From: Desulfovibrio cuneatus DSM 11391 | GTDB taxonomy: Bacteria > Desulfobacterota > Desulfovibrionia > Desulfovibrionales > Desulfovibrionaceae | DNA length: 64,000 nt | Direction of reading: 5' to 3' | Assembly (NCBI RefSeq): GCF_000430005.1 | Contig: NZ_AUCY01000016.1 | Location: 1 to 64,000 of the forward strand | In this document: positions 15,770-25,931 of the stretch, piece after piece | How positions within the stretch are numbered: the first letter of the stretch is position 1 | Layout: each line of letters opens with the position of its first letter | Made by a program: the position numbers and the translations under genes | The notes under the pieces: model-generated | The model's input: only the letters and a program-made list of their open reading frames with translations | What the model was told of the DNA's origin: nothing | The model's database searches: none

Positions 15770-18307
15770 ATGCCGAGCACCCGTTTTTTTTCCGCATTTC
15801 TTCTTTCCGTTGCCAGCCTGTTCTTCTCCTTCCACACCTGCTTTGCAGCAGGTAAAGATAAAGAAGCCCATCATAACGACTCCGCACGTGAGGAATTTGT
15901 CATTCCCCGTGCAGACCCTGGTTACATTCAGCAGCTTGAAAAAAGAGCCATGCTTGCAGGTTCGGCAGGCATGGCAAAAATTGTTTCGGGCAGCGAACTG
16001 GCCTGGCGTTCTGCCGCAAGCCAGGGAAGCCCGGATGAACTTTTGGGCTTTGCAGAAACATGGCTGCGGGTACACCCATTTACATTACTGGCAGAAGGGC
16101 AGCGCTCCACACTTGCCCACCTGGACAACACCACCACCTTTTCCATTTTACGTGAACTGGGAGCCAAAGGCCTGTATGTGGCCCCCCTTGGCGGTGCGGG
16201 CGACATGTGGAGCAATACCTACCCAGGCGTGCGCACCGGGGAAGACACGGTACAGTATGACTTTTCCGAAGTAGCAGGCAATGAGCAGCAGTATAAACGC
16301 CTTATGAACGGACTGCTACAAAACAACATGCTCATGGGGTCAGATCTCATTCCTGCCGCCACTGGCATTGGGCCGGATTTTTTCCTAGCAGCCAGGGGCT
16401 ACCGCGACTATCCTGGTGCGTACAGCATGGTGGATGTTCCCCAAGACCTCTGGAAAGTATTGCCAGACACTGCCAAAGAGTTTGATGTGCAAGCCCTTCC
16501 TGTAGAGGCTGTGCGGGCATTAAGCGACAAAGGCCTGCTGCCCAAAGCCATGCGCGACGATAGTGCCCTGTTTATGCAAAAAACCGGCTGGGCTGCCACA
16601 GGCAAGGTGCGCGGTTTAGACGGCAACACCCGCCGCTGGGTGTACCGATATTACCAGACCCCCCAGCAACCTGTGCTGAACTGGGAAGACCCTTCCCAGG
16701 CAGCCGTTCGCATTCTTTCCGGCGGGGCCGTAAGCCAGGTGGGTATGCAGGGCCAAGCCCTTATTGGCATGAACTTTGAGGCCTTGCACGGGCTGGAGCC
16801 AATGCTGGGCACGGCAGATGCCATAGCGGCTTTTTCTGTGGAACCGGCCTTAACAGCCGCCCAGACCATGAGCCGCCAAATTCGCCGTTACGGTGGGTGG
16901 AGCTGGTTAAAAGACGACAACATGACCCTGTATGATATCCGCGACTTCATGCGCAGTGGGGTTGATTATGTGTTGGACAGCGCCTTTAGCCCGGCAGCGG
17001 AACATGCCCTGCTCACTGGCGACGCCACCTTGCTGCGGTTCATGGCAGATGAAACCTTGCGCCTTGGTCTGGACACACGACGCTTTGTACACACCACCCC
17101 AGCCCAGGAAGGCATCAATTACACATTGCCACATCTTGCCTTTCTTGCCACAAAATATTCCCTGCCAGAAGCGGCCACCCTGCGCAGCCAGGTTATTGCT
17201 TCCATGAAGGCAGCGGCAAGTCCTTCTGGCTCTCCAGTCAAAAACGGCTTCCTGTATTCCACCACACCCGGTATTGCCGCCATGGCTCTTGGGGCACAGG
17301 CCTATGCCCCGACTGATGCCATGCAGGCAAGCATTCGTAGCGGGCACTTGGCCCTTGTTCACTTTAAAGCCATGCAACCCGGTGTGCTCATGCTTTCCGG
17401 GCAAGACCTGGTGGGCACCCTGCCCCTTAACCCCAAAGCCTTGGAAGGCACCAGCGTGGCAAACGATGTTGCCGCCCTGAACCGGGGGGGCTATGCCCTT
17501 ACCTCCCTTGCTTTTGGCACCCCGGTTACCCGCTATGGGCTCCCTAGCGCCACAAGCCTTTATGGCCCGGCAGACATACAGGTCATGGAAAAACAGTCTT
17601 TTCTTAAATCCCTGCGTGCCATTACCCAAAAACGCAACGAGCTTGGCATTGCCAAAGGCAGGCTGGTGGCACGGCCAACAACAAACGGCAAAGGGGCTGT
17701 TGCCCTGGTAACAGAGCTGCCTAAAACTGGCTTTGTCCTTACGGTAGTCAACTTTTCCCGTAAGGCCACAACGGAAACCCTGAACCTTGGGGGCGTGCCT
17801 GGCCTTTCCGCTGGCAATCCCACACTTCTTCTTGGCAATGCCCAAGGCATTTCTGGTTCTGGCAGCAGCGTCAGCCTGAGCCTTGGCCCATGGCAGGCAG
17901 CTTCCTTCCGCCTGGGTGGTAAAGCAGCAAGCGCTTCTTCCCTGCAAAACGAGGCACTCCCCGTGGTACCCAAGGCCGCTCCCGTTACGGAAAGCCAGCC
18001 CGTTTCTGTACAACCAAAAGGGCAGCCTGTTCCCGTAAAAGCCACAGAACCACAACCCACAAATGGGCCAAGGCCTGTGCAGCCAACTCCCACAAGCCCC
18101 CAGGACAACAGCCAGCAAACCAAGCAACCACAGGCTGGTGGCCCGCGTTACATAACGCCACCTCCGGCACCACAGCCCCCAATGGAACAACCTGCCGAAC
18201 CTGTACAAACGGAAAAAGCTGTCCCCAAACCAGGGCTTATTAAACAGCAGGACACTCCGCCAGCCGTGAAATTCCGGGCTAAGCACGCCACATCAAAGGA
18301 CGACTAA
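15770..18307 (+). CDS. secreted GH13/trehalose-synthase-like protein with Pro-rich tail
   Basis: About 845 residues, start ATG 15770 (AGGAG 9 nt upstream; the longer frame to 15746 is less likely). The signal peptide ends near CFAAG. The body has features of a GH13 TIM barrel: ILRELGAKGLYVAPLGGAGD, GLLQNNMLMGSDLIPAATGIGPDFFLAARG, and a beta-sandwich-like end (VLTVVNFSRKATTETLNLGG) as in TreS C-domains. I could not find the usual GFRLDA nucleophile or the NHD motif, so catalysis is doubtful. Residues about 730-845 are Pro/Gln/Lys-rich low complexity, possibly crossing or attaching to the envelope. It follows the flagellin gene but has its own terminator. A binding or inactive relative of alpha-amylases is an alternative. 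Confidence 0.55.
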   Translation: MPSTRFFSAFLLSVASLFFSFHTCFAAGKDKEAHHNDSAREEFVIPRADPGYIQQLEKRAMLAGSAGMAKIVSGSELAWRSAASQGSPDELLGFAETWLRVHPFTLLAEGQRSTLAHLDNTTTFSILRELGAKGLYVAPLGGAGDMWSNTYPGVRTGEDTVQYDFSEVAGNEQQYKRLMNGLLQNNMLMGSDLIPAATGIGPDFFLAARGYRDYPGAYSMVDVPQDLWKVLPDTAKEFDVQALPVEAVRALSDKGLLPKAMRDDSALFMQKTGWAATGKVRGLDGNTRRWVYRYYQTPQQPVLNWEDPSQAAVRILSGGAVSQVGMQGQALIGMNFEALHGLEPMLGTADAIAAFSVEPALTAAQTMSRQIRRYGGWSWLKDDNMTLYDIRDFMRSGVDYVLDSAFSPAAEHALLTGDATLLRFMADETLRLGLDTRRFVHTTPAQEGINYTLPHLAFLATKYSLPEAATLRSQVIASMKAAASPSGSPVKNGFLYSTTPGIAAMALGAQAYAPTDAMQASIRSGHLALVHFKAMQPGVLMLSGQDLVGTLPLNPKALEGTSVANDVAALNRGGYALTSLAFGTPVTRYGLPSATSLYGPADIQVMEKQSFLKSLRAITQKRNELGIAKGRLVARPTTNGKGAVALVTELPKTGFVLTVVNFSRKATTETLNLGGVPGLSAGNPTLLLGNAQGISGSGSSVSLSLGPWQAASFRLGGKAASASSLQNEALPVVPKAAPVTESQPVSVQPKGQPVPVKATEPQPTNGPRPVQPTPTSPQDNSQQTKQPQAGGPRYITPPPAPQPPMEQPAEPVQTEKAVPKPGLIKQQDTPPAVKFRAKHATSKDD

Positions 18308-18341
18308 CGGGTATTCCAACCCGAGAAATGAGTATCTTGCT

Positions 18342-18377
18342 CCAATGCTATCCGGCTAAAAAGCCAGATAGCATTGG
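18342..18377 (+). terminator. hairpin after GH13-like gene
   Basis: Near-perfect 16-nt arms CCAATGCTATCCGGCT (18342-18357) and AGCCAGATAGCATTGG (18362-18377) with one mismatch and a 4-nt loop. There is no clear T-run, so it may be a weak or factor-assisted terminator. The rest of 18378-18651 holds no gene or clear repeat that I can see. Confidence 0.6.
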
Positions 18378-18651
18378 GCTGATTTGGTTACACAATTGCC
18401 CCGCGTAACGTGTCGTTTGCCTTTACAATCACCTCTTTTTGTCGTCTCTTTTATGGCATGGCTTGACAGAGAGCAAAAAGATAGCCGGACACGCTTGATT
18501 TTGCCACAGAGCGTACTGTTATTTGCGGGCTTTCGTTTTTACTGTGCACAGCAACTAAGGGGAACACGCCATCCTTGCCCCCCTTAGCACTCATCAGAAC
18601 CACTCTGCGTGAGAAATGCCCAGGCTAACCACCAGCTTTTGAGAGAACACC

Positions 18652-19458
18652 ATGCCCACCCCCTATGTGTACGCCTTCCCTTGCCTGCATAGCGCCCTGA
18701 ACCTAGGGCACGTATTGCTGCCAGCGGCCCTTCTGCCATGTGGCCTGGAAGAATCGCTCCCGCTACAGCCCTTGCGGCAAGAGTTTCCGTTTCCCCCTCG
18801 CACGGCAAAATTGGTGCTTTCAGAAATGCTGGAACTGGGGCAGGGCCTTGGGGCTGCTGGCTTGGCAGAACAGCGCTTTGCGGCTGCCATGCCCCCACCC
18901 TACACAAATGATTATGAAGAAGACAGAACCTTGGAGGCGTTTATGGCCTCAGGGAACGTGCCCATTGCCCAGGGTACAGCAGAAAATGCAGACATGAGAG
19001 TGAAAGACTGCCAAAAAGTACTGCTGCTGGCCTGGCAACTGGAAGATTATTTTATAGAAATGGAACGCCTGGAGGCGTGTGTACGCGAGGCAGATGCCTC
19101 ACTGCGCAAAAACCTGGGGCATGAGGAAAAACTGCTGGCCGAGACAACAGCCATACTGCCACACGCCACACTCCCCACCAGGCCCCCCACAGTGGCGGCA
19201 TGGAAAGCAGTGGTGGAAGCGGCTGCGGCTTTCCTGCCACTCGATGCAGTTTTCATCACCCATGAACCCAGCATAGCCCAGCCCATGGCTGAACGCTTTG
19301 GTCCGTGCCCACTGCCGCAACACCTTGCCCATTGGCAACAGGAAATGCCCGGCCTTAGATGTGCCCATGCCCCCCTCTGGCAACTATTGGGAAAAAAGGC
19401 CCCTGCTCCTGACCGCCCCTGGCAGTTAGAAAAACGTGTGATTCTATTCACAGTTTGA
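18652..19458 (+). CDS. conserved hypothetical protein, 268 aa
   Basis: A soluble protein beginning MPTPYVYAFPCLHSALNLGH. It has a helical middle (DCQKVLLLAWQLEDYFIEMERLEACVREAD, about residues 122-150, coiled-coil-like) and a C-terminal part with LDAVFITHEPSIAQPMAERF and a Trp-rich end. No signal peptide, membrane span or catalytic motif is recognised. The length and composition match the GC-rich chromosome, and both ends are clean, so I take it as real. Its function is unknown to me. A MITE-like element follows. Confidence 0.6.
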   Translation: MPTPYVYAFPCLHSALNLGHVLLPAALLPCGLEESLPLQPLRQEFPFPPRTAKLVLSEMLELGQGLGAAGLAEQRFAAAMPPPYTNDYEEDRTLEAFMASGNVPIAQGTAENADMRVKDCQKVLLLAWQLEDYFIEMERLEACVREADASLRKNLGHEEKLLAETTAILPHATLPTRPPTVAAWKAVVEAAAAFLPLDAVFITHEPSIAQPMAERFGPCPLPQHLAHWQQEMPGLRCAHAPLWQLLGKKAPAPDRPWQLEKRVILFTV

Positions 19459-19587
19459 TTGCCTTTCATCAAGAAACTTGCCATACTAGCCAAGGAGCTC
19501 ATTAATTGCCATTAATCAGTTCCTTGCCCAAACAAGCACTCTTCCCGGAAGGTATAACATCTGTGAAGAGCGCCTTTTTTATGCATG

Positions 19588-19737
19588 AGAGCACGTTCAC
19601 TTTGAAATTGCTCGGTGGACGCAACGCGGACACCCGCGAAGCGTGTCGTTTTATTTTATTATAACAATTTGTTATAATAAAATCCTTCGCACGCTTTACT
19701 GCAAATGGATAGAGCTTTTCAAACGTAAAATGCTCTA
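19588..19737. repeat. family-2 MITE-like element, copy 1 (150 bp)
   Basis: Bounded by AGAGCACGTTCACTTTGAAA at the left and the inverted TTTTCAAACGTAAAATGCTCTA at the right (end at 19737). The interior has GTGGACGCAACGCGGACACC and GAAGCGTGTCGTTTTATTTT, which recurs inverted in copy 3 with about 90 percent identity by eye. It contains a perfect 13-bp A/T-rich inverted repeat at 19654-19682. It lies in the 411-nt gap before the HAD gene; I see no gene in that gap. Confidence 0.75.
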
Positions 19738-19869
19738 GGGGCAGTGATTGCGCTGGCGCGCATTTGTTCATTGCAACGCAAAAAACTCTCTCAGGCAACT
19801 GCTGGTTGTTACCAGCCATGCAGCGCATAACTGCCTGCATGTTCTGGCTGAGAAAACAAGGTGCATACC

Positions 19870-20505
19870 ATGACCCGCCCTGCTTTGCTGAAAGGCATTA
19901 TATTTGATGTTGATGGCGTTTTGTTTGATTCGCGCCGCTCCAACATGGCTTACTACAACGCCATTCGCAACGCCGTGAACTTGCCCCCCATGAGCCTGGC
20001 AGAAGAAGATTTTTGCCACATGGCCTCAGCCGGTGAAGCATACCGCCACATCATTCCGCCAGAGCTAATGCCCCAGGCCATGGCTGCGGCAAATGAAATT
20101 GACTATGCCCGCTCCATTGTTCCTATGCTCAGCCCGCAGGAAGGACTGATTGAAGCCCTTTACCTGCTGCAAAGCCATGAATTGCAACTTGCCATTCTCA
20201 CCAACCGCACCAATACGGTGGAGGGATTGCTGCATTATTTCAGTTTGGAAAATTTTTTCTGGCCCATAAAAACAGCCCAGAACAGCGCCCCAAAACCAAA
20301 CCCTGACGGCTTGCTGCACATTCTGCAAGACTGGCGAACAGAGCCAGAACACGTAGTTTTTATTGGCGATTCTATTGTAGACAAGCAAGCAGCCCACGCC
20401 GCCGGGGTTCCTTTTTGGGCCTTTGGCAACCCCAAACTGGAAGCAGACTTGCACCTGGCCAATTACAGCGATGTCATCAGCCAAGTCACTGTGCGCCTGG
20501 GGTAA
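19870..20505 (+). CDS. HAD-superfamily phosphatase (phosphoglycolate phosphatase-like)
   Basis: About 211 residues with the four HAD motifs: I FDVDGVLFDS (nucleophile and acid Asp), II LAILTNRTNT, III Lys in SAPKPNPDG, and IV FIGDSIVDKQAA. The cap inserted after motif I is of the small helical C1 type. Members of this group dephosphorylate small phosphate esters such as phosphoglycolate; the substrate cannot be read from sequence. ATG 19870 has AAGG 8 nt upstream; GTG 19861 is possible. The gene stands alone between a MITE-like element and the yggT operon. Confidence 0.85.
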   Translation: MTRPALLKGIIFDVDGVLFDSRRSNMAYYNAIRNAVNLPPMSLAEEDFCHMASAGEAYRHIIPPELMPQAMAAANEIDYARSIVPMLSPQEGLIEALYLLQSHELQLAILTNRTNTVEGLLHYFSLENFFWPIKTAQNSAPKPNPDGLLHILQDWRTEPEHVVFIGDSIVDKQAAHAAGVPFWAFGNPKLEADLHLANYSDVISQVTVRLG

Positions 20506-20658
20506 ACGGCACAATGGTGCAAGATGCCTTGCTTCCTCTGCCCGGCAGAGTGGAACATAACCGCTAAAAGCACGCAAAACACAACGTTGCATGGTCTTTA
20601 ATTTGTCTATTCACCCTTTGCCACAACGGGTTTAGCCCCAACCTGACAAGGAGCATCC

Positions 20659-20964
20659 ATGTCCTTTCTGAGCCGACTCATCATTTTCCTTATTGACACC
20701 ACAAACACCCTTCTGGGTATCTATACCTTTGTTGTCATTGTGGCCTGCCTCATTTCCTTTGTGAACCCAGACCCTTATAACCCCATTGTCCGCTTTTTGC
20801 GCCGCGTAACAGAACCTGCGTTCTCGTTCATTCGCCAAAAGCTTCCCTTTGTGGTGTTTGCTGGTCTGGATTTCGCACCCATTGTCCTTATTGTAGCCAT
20901 CCGTTTTGTCACTTCTGTGCTGTTGCCGGAAGTGGGAAGCCTGGTACTTGGCTCTAATTTGTAG
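20659..20964 (+). CDS. yggT: YggT-family membrane protein
   Basis: A 101-residue inner membrane protein with two hydrophobic segments (about residues 18-38 and 68-92) and the family pattern ISFVNPDPYNPIVRFLRRVTEPAFSFIR. YggT proteins have been linked to osmotic tolerance and cell division or shape in other bacteria; the mechanism is not settled. SD AAGGAG lies 6 nt before ATG 20659. The DUF167 gene starts 3 nt after its stop, so they are co-transcribed, an arrangement common in many bacteria. Confidence 0.9.
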   Translation: MSFLSRLIIFLIDTTNTLLGIYTFVVIVACLISFVNPDPYNPIVRFLRRVTEPAFSFIRQKLPFVVFAGLDFAPIVLIVAIRFVTSVLLPEVGSLVLGSNL

Positions 20965-20967
20965 CCG

Positions 20968-21267
20968 ATGGAAGAACTTCCCCCCTGGATTTTACCCATT
21001 GCCCCGCAGGAGTGGTACCTTTTGGTGCGTGCACTGCCAGGAGCAAAAAAAAGTGAATGTGCCGGGGTGATGGAAGGCAGGCTACGGGTGCGCATTGCCG
21101 CCCCAGCAGTGGAAAACAAGGCAAACAAAGCCCTGGTGGCTTTTATTGCAAAAACATTAAACCTTCGCCCCTCATGCATTACGTTGGAACAAGGTGACAC
21201 AGGCCGGATAAAAAAGCTGCGAATTAGCGCCAAAACCCCACCAAATTGGAGTTGCCTTACCCCTTAG
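20968..21267 (+). CDS. DUF167/YggU-family protein
   Basis: A 99-residue small basic protein with the DUF167 core: LLVRALPGAKKSECAG, GRLRVRIAAPAVENKANKAL and SCITLEQGDTGRIKKLRIS. The family is widespread, structurally known and without a firm function. It lies directly after yggT and before a DUF465 gene and ilvB, so it is probably within one operon. Confidence 0.88.
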   Translation: MEELPPWILPIAPQEWYLLVRALPGAKKSECAGVMEGRLRVRIAAPAVENKANKALVAFIAKTLNLRPSCITLEQGDTGRIKKLRISAKTPPNWSCLTP

Positions 21268-21344
21268 ACACTGATAGGTATAAGGGCAATGAAGGCCGGA
21301 GGCGATAATTCCGACCCCCACTTTCGAACAAGGGAGGCATTATT

Positions 21345-21563
21345 ATGGAACCCTATGAATTGACACTGGTTGAAAAATTGGCTGAGAACGACGCTGAAGT
21401 TAAACAACTGCGTGATGAACACGCCCTTTTTGACAAACAGTTGCAATTGCTTGAAAGCAAAAGCTACCTGAACCCCCAAGAAGAGCAGGAAGTACGCACG
21501 CTGAAGAAACAAAAACTGGACCGAAAAACCCGGCTGATGGAAGCCATCAGCGCCCATAAATAA
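21345..21563 (+). CDS. DUF465/YdcH-family small coiled-coil protein
   Basis: A 72-residue, highly charged, helical protein (VEKLAENDAEVKQLRDEHALFDKQLQLLES, then EEQEVRTLKKQKLDRKTRLMEAI), a classic YdcH/DUF465 two-helix coiled coil. Function unknown in the family. SD GGGAGG precedes ATG 21345. It ends 17 nt before ilvB and is likely co-transcribed with it. Confidence 0.88.
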   Translation: MEPYELTLVEKLAENDAEVKQLRDEHALFDKQLQLLESKSYLNPQEEQEVRTLKKQKLDRKTRLMEAISAHK

Positions 21564-21580
21564 CCCATAGGAAGGATACC

Positions 21581-23275
21581 ATGCCAAAGGAGCTCACAGG
21601 AGCCCAGATCCTTTTGGAGAGCATGTACCGCGAAGGGGTAACCACTTTTTTTGGCTACCCTGGAGGCGCTGTTATTGATATCTACGATGCCCTTGCGGAT
21701 TCTCCTTTGGAGCATATCCTTGTGCGGCATGAGCAGGGGGCTGTGCATGCAGCGGATGGTTACGCACGTGCCTCTGGCAAGGTTGGGGTGTGTCTTGTCA
21801 CCTCTGGCCCCGGTGCAACCAATGCTGTTACAGGCATTGCCACTGCTTATGCCGACTCTATTCCCATGGTTATTTTCACAGGGCAGGTTTCCAGCCCGCT
21901 TATTGGCAACGATGCGTTCCAGGAAGTGGACATTGTAGGCATTACCCGCCCCTGCACCAAGCATAACTACCTGGTAAAAGATCTGACCAAACTGGCCCAG
22001 ACCATTCGCCAGGCATTTTACCTTGCCCGCACAGGCAGGCCTGGCCCTGTATTGGTTGACCTGCCCAAAGACCTTATGCAGGCAAAAACAGAATTTGTGT
22101 GGCCTGAAGAAGTGCGCATGCGTTCTTACAACCCCAACTACAAGCCGAACCTTGTGCAGCTTCGCCGTGCGGCAGAGCTGGCGGTGGAAGCAAAACGCCC
22201 CCTCATTCTTATGGGCGGCGGGGTTGTGGGGTCCAATGCCGGCCCCGCGCTGAAAAGAATTGCCGAACGTTTTTCCATCCCCGTGGTTTCCACCCTCATG
22301 GGGCTTAGCGGCTTTCCCTGCACCCACCCTTTGTGGATGGGTATGGTGGGCATGCACGGCGCTGTGTATGCTAACCGCGCCCTTACGGAAACAGACCTGA
22401 TTATTGCTGTGGGTACCCGCTTTGCAGACAGGGTAACTGGCAAGCTCTCCGTTTTCGCCAAAAATGCCCACATTGTGCATGTGGACATAGACCCCACTTC
22501 CATCCGTAAAAACGTGAAAGTGGACGTGCCTGTGGTAGCAGACTGCCGTGAGACCCTGGAACAACTGTACCAGGTTCTGGAAGCCTGCGCAAAAACGACA
22601 GACTTTACAGCAGACCACAAGGAATGGCTGGACCGCCTGAATATGTTCCGCCAGGAATATCCCCTTTCCTACAGCAAAAACGGGAACATCAAGCCGCAGC
22701 ATGTTATTGAGGCATTAAGCCAGCTTGCACCGGAAAATACGATTATTGCCACCGAAGTGGGCCAAAACCAAATGTGGAGCGCCCAGTTCTTTCAGTTTAC
22801 CACACCGCGCACCTGGCTTACCTCTGGTGGGCTGGGCACCATGGGTTATGGGCTGCCAGCAGCCATGGGGGCACAGTGTGCCAAACCAGATTCCCTTGTA
22901 GTGAACGTGGCAGGCGATGGCTCCATTCAAATGAACATTCAGGAAATGGCCACCATTGTTGAAAATAAACTCCCTGTTAAGGTGCTTATTTTAAACAACT
23001 GCAACCTTGGCATGGTGCGCCAATGGCAAGAGTTGTTTTATGCAGGCAACTACATGGCCACCTGCATGACTGGCCAGCCAGATTTTGTCAAACTGGCAGA
23101 AGCTTACGGTGCTGAAGGGTACCGCATTGTCCATGAATCTGAACTGATGGAAACCCTTGCCAAGGCGCTTTCTTCACCCAACCCTGCCATTATTGATGTG
23201 CATATTGACCGGGAAGAAAAAGTGTACCCCATGGTGCCTGCCGGGGCCGCCCTGGACGAAATGCTACTGACTTAG
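21581..23275 (+). CDS. ilvB: acetolactate synthase, large (catalytic) subunit
   Basis: A 564-residue ThDP enzyme: two pyruvate to 2-acetolactate, or pyruvate plus 2-oxobutyrate for isoleucine. Visible: [16 protein letters not shown], the catalytic glutamate in [53 protein letters not shown], the FAD region ([20 protein letters not shown]), and the ThDP motif [27 protein letters not shown]. Length is normal. It starts the ilvBNC pathway group with ilvN 162 nt downstream and ilvC after that, which together make dihydroxy-acids for valine, leucine and isoleucine. The ilvB-ilvN gap holds two hairpins rather than tight coupling. Confidence 0.96.
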   Translation: [564 protein letters not shown]

Positions 23276-23280
23276 GTCAG

Positions 23281-23381
23281 ATACATTTTGAAACGTAACC
23301 GTTGCAAAATGGAGCAAACGCCTGCTTTGGGCAGATACACCAAAGCAGTAGCAGAGCATTTTTAGCTGTACAATGCTCTTA
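23281..23381. repeat. family-2 MITE-like element, copy 2, in ilvB-ilvN gap
   Basis: The left end ACATTTTGAAACGTAAC resembles the family end in inverse; the right end is AATGCTCTTA. It contains two stem-loops: CTGCTTTGG (23322-23330) with CCAAAGCAG (23340-23348), and AGAGCATT (23353-23360) with AATGCTCT (23372-23379). Placed between two co-transcribed genes, it may affect relative ilvB and ilvN expression or mRNA decay. Confidence 0.55.
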
Positions 23382-23437
23382 GCAGCATTTTTTCCGTTCA
23401 TTCCCCGCACAGATATATTGAAACACGAGGAACGCGC

Positions 23438-23935
23438 ATGAGACATGTTCTTTCAGTTCTTGTAGAAAACGAACCGGGTGTTCTTTCCCGCGTGGCAGGT
23501 CTTTTTAGTGGGCGTGGCTTTAACATTGAATCACTTAACGTGGCCACAACCCTTGACCCTGGCGTTTCCCACATGACCATTACCACTTCTGGCGATGAGC
23601 AGATTATTGAACAAATAATCAAGCAACTTCGCAAGCTTATTACCAGCATCAAGGTAGTGGACTTTGCAGAACTCAGTTGCGTTGAACGTGAAATGATGCT
23701 CATTAAAGTACAGGCCGACGATGCCCGCCGGGGTGAAGTGCTGCGTATTGCAGACATTTTTCGCTGCAAGGTAGTAGACGTGAGCCTGAACGACCTGACC
23801 CTGGAAGCCACAGGCACCCAGGAAAAAACCCAGGCCATTATCAATTTGCTTGCCCGGTTTGGCATTAAAGATATAGTCCGTACCGGCACCCTTGCCATGC
23901 GCCGCAGCATGCAGCCCGACGGCCAGCAAGCATAG
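23438..23935 (+). CDS. ilvN: acetolactate synthase, small (regulatory) subunit
   Basis: 165 residues. The N-terminal ACT domain (VLVENEPGVLSRVAGLFSGRGFNIESLNVA) binds valine for feedback inhibition; the C-terminal half (EREMMLIKVQADDARRGEVLRIADIFRCKVVDVS) completes the standard IlvN/IlvH fold. It activates and regulates the IlvB catalytic subunit. SD GAGGAA precedes ATG 23438. The 227 nt to ilvC include no gene. Confidence 0.96.
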   Translation: MRHVLSVLVENEPGVLSRVAGLFSGRGFNIESLNVATTLDPGVSHMTITTSGDEQIIEQIIKQLRKLITSIKVVDFAELSCVEREMMLIKVQADDARRGEVLRIADIFRCKVVDVSLNDLTLEATGTQEKTQAIINLLARFGIKDIVRTGTLAMRRSMQPDGQQA

Positions 23936-24153
23936 TTTTTTTGTTGCCGCAGCAGGTTGCAAAGAGTATACCCTGCCCCGGCTACGGCTGAGTAACGAGT
24001 TTTTGGGAACGCCTGTTTTTCGTTTGGTACAGTGCATGCCTCTTTTTGCAACGGGGCGAGACTTTTGTCTTGCCTCGCATTGAAAAAAGAAAACAATGCC
24101 CCCACCAAATACAAGAACATCGTATTTCCTTAATTAACCACTTGAACTTTTAG

Positions 24154-25155
<1,002 letters not shown>

Positions 25156-25210
25156 TAACACCAGCTTCCGCGCCCTGCCCTTCTCCCATGAACGGCAGGG
25201 CACACACCAC

Positions 25211-25244
25211 AAAACCCCCGGTACCCATAGGCACCGGGGGTTTT
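25211..25244 (+). terminator. intrinsic terminator after ilvC
   Basis: Arms AAAACCCCCGGT (25211-25222) and ACCGGGGGTTTT (25233-25244), 10-nt loop. The A/T ends make it functional in both directions between convergent transcription units. Confidence 0.9.
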
Positions 25245-25269
25245 GGTAAATGAATTAATTAATTTTCTT

Positions 25270-25287
25270 TGGGGGACGCTGTCCCCA
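25270..25287 (-). terminator. GGGGGAC-GCT-GTCCCC hairpin, family-1 fragment (copy C)
   Basis: A short hairpin identical to the end hairpins of the family-1 elements, here alone. On the minus strand it follows the 25299-25931 gene and is preceded by A/T-rich sequence, so it may also act as its terminator. Confidence 0.5.
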
Positions 25288-25298
25288 AGAAAAATCAA

Positions 25299-25931
25299 TT
25301 ATTCCGTCATTTCTTTTTCCAGCTCTTCTTCAGCCAGGGCATCGAACTCTTGCCGGGTCATGCCGGTAATCTGCTTGAACTGCTCATCGTTTGCTTCGTC
25401 CAGGGCTCCGGTGAAAATGGCCAGCAAAACGCGGCCTTCGCCCAGGCTTTCCTCAAGCTCGGGCTCCAGTTCCACTGGCAGCATAGGAATAACGGTAAGC
25501 AGGGTTTCCAGGGCGCCCAGGGGTTCAATGGGTTCTGCCATAGCCCCATGCAGCATACCCGCTTCCCCCAACATTTCCCAGGCAAACGAACCGCTATCCA
25601 CGCACACTTTACCCACAAGCTCTTCGGGAACATCGTCGCCGGGTTCGCACAAGTACACATCGCCTTGCTCAAACTCTTCAACATCCGCAAGGGTCGCATA
25701 AAACTCTTTATTCTCTTCGTAGTCTGGCATATCTGTGGGGGTCACCATAGCGGTATATTCGCACTCCACAAGACAATCCAGCACACGTAAATTGGTAAAC
25801 CCGCAATCGCAAAAGCTTTGCATTTCAAGCAGGCTAAAAACCAGGTTCCGCTTTTGCGCTACTGGCAGGTTAGATTCTGCTATCTGCACAATGCTCACTT
25901 CCACAAAAAATTCCACTTGATGCATGGACAC
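25299..25931 (-). CDS. acidic conserved hypothetical protein, 210 aa
   Basis: Begins at GTG 25931, chosen because AGGAG lies 6 nt upstream; ATG 25925 would put it 12 nt away. The protein is strongly acidic (FEQGDVYLCEPGDDVPEEL, VELEPELEESLGEG, EEELEKEMTE at the end) with an early Cys pair CDCGF near residue 42. No signal peptide or membrane span. It is the last of a minus-strand series after PFKFB-cysK-cysE and another acidic protein. I do not recognise it. Confidence 0.6.
   Translation of the reverse strand: MSMHQVEFFVEVSIVQIAESNLPVAQKRNLVFSLLEMQSFCDCGFTNLRVLDCLVECEYTAMVTPTDMPDYEENKEFYATLADVEEFEQGDVYLCEPGDDVPEELVGKVCVDSGSFAWEMLGEAGMLHGAMAEPIEPLGALETLLTVIPMLPVELEPELEESLGEGRVLLAIFTGALDEANDEQFKQITGMTRQEFDALAEEELEKEMTE

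Noticed and set aside
16907-18286. 459-codon minus-strand frame
   Set aside because: Fully antisense to the secreted GH13-like protein, with Cys/Gly/Trp-rich composition and no motif.
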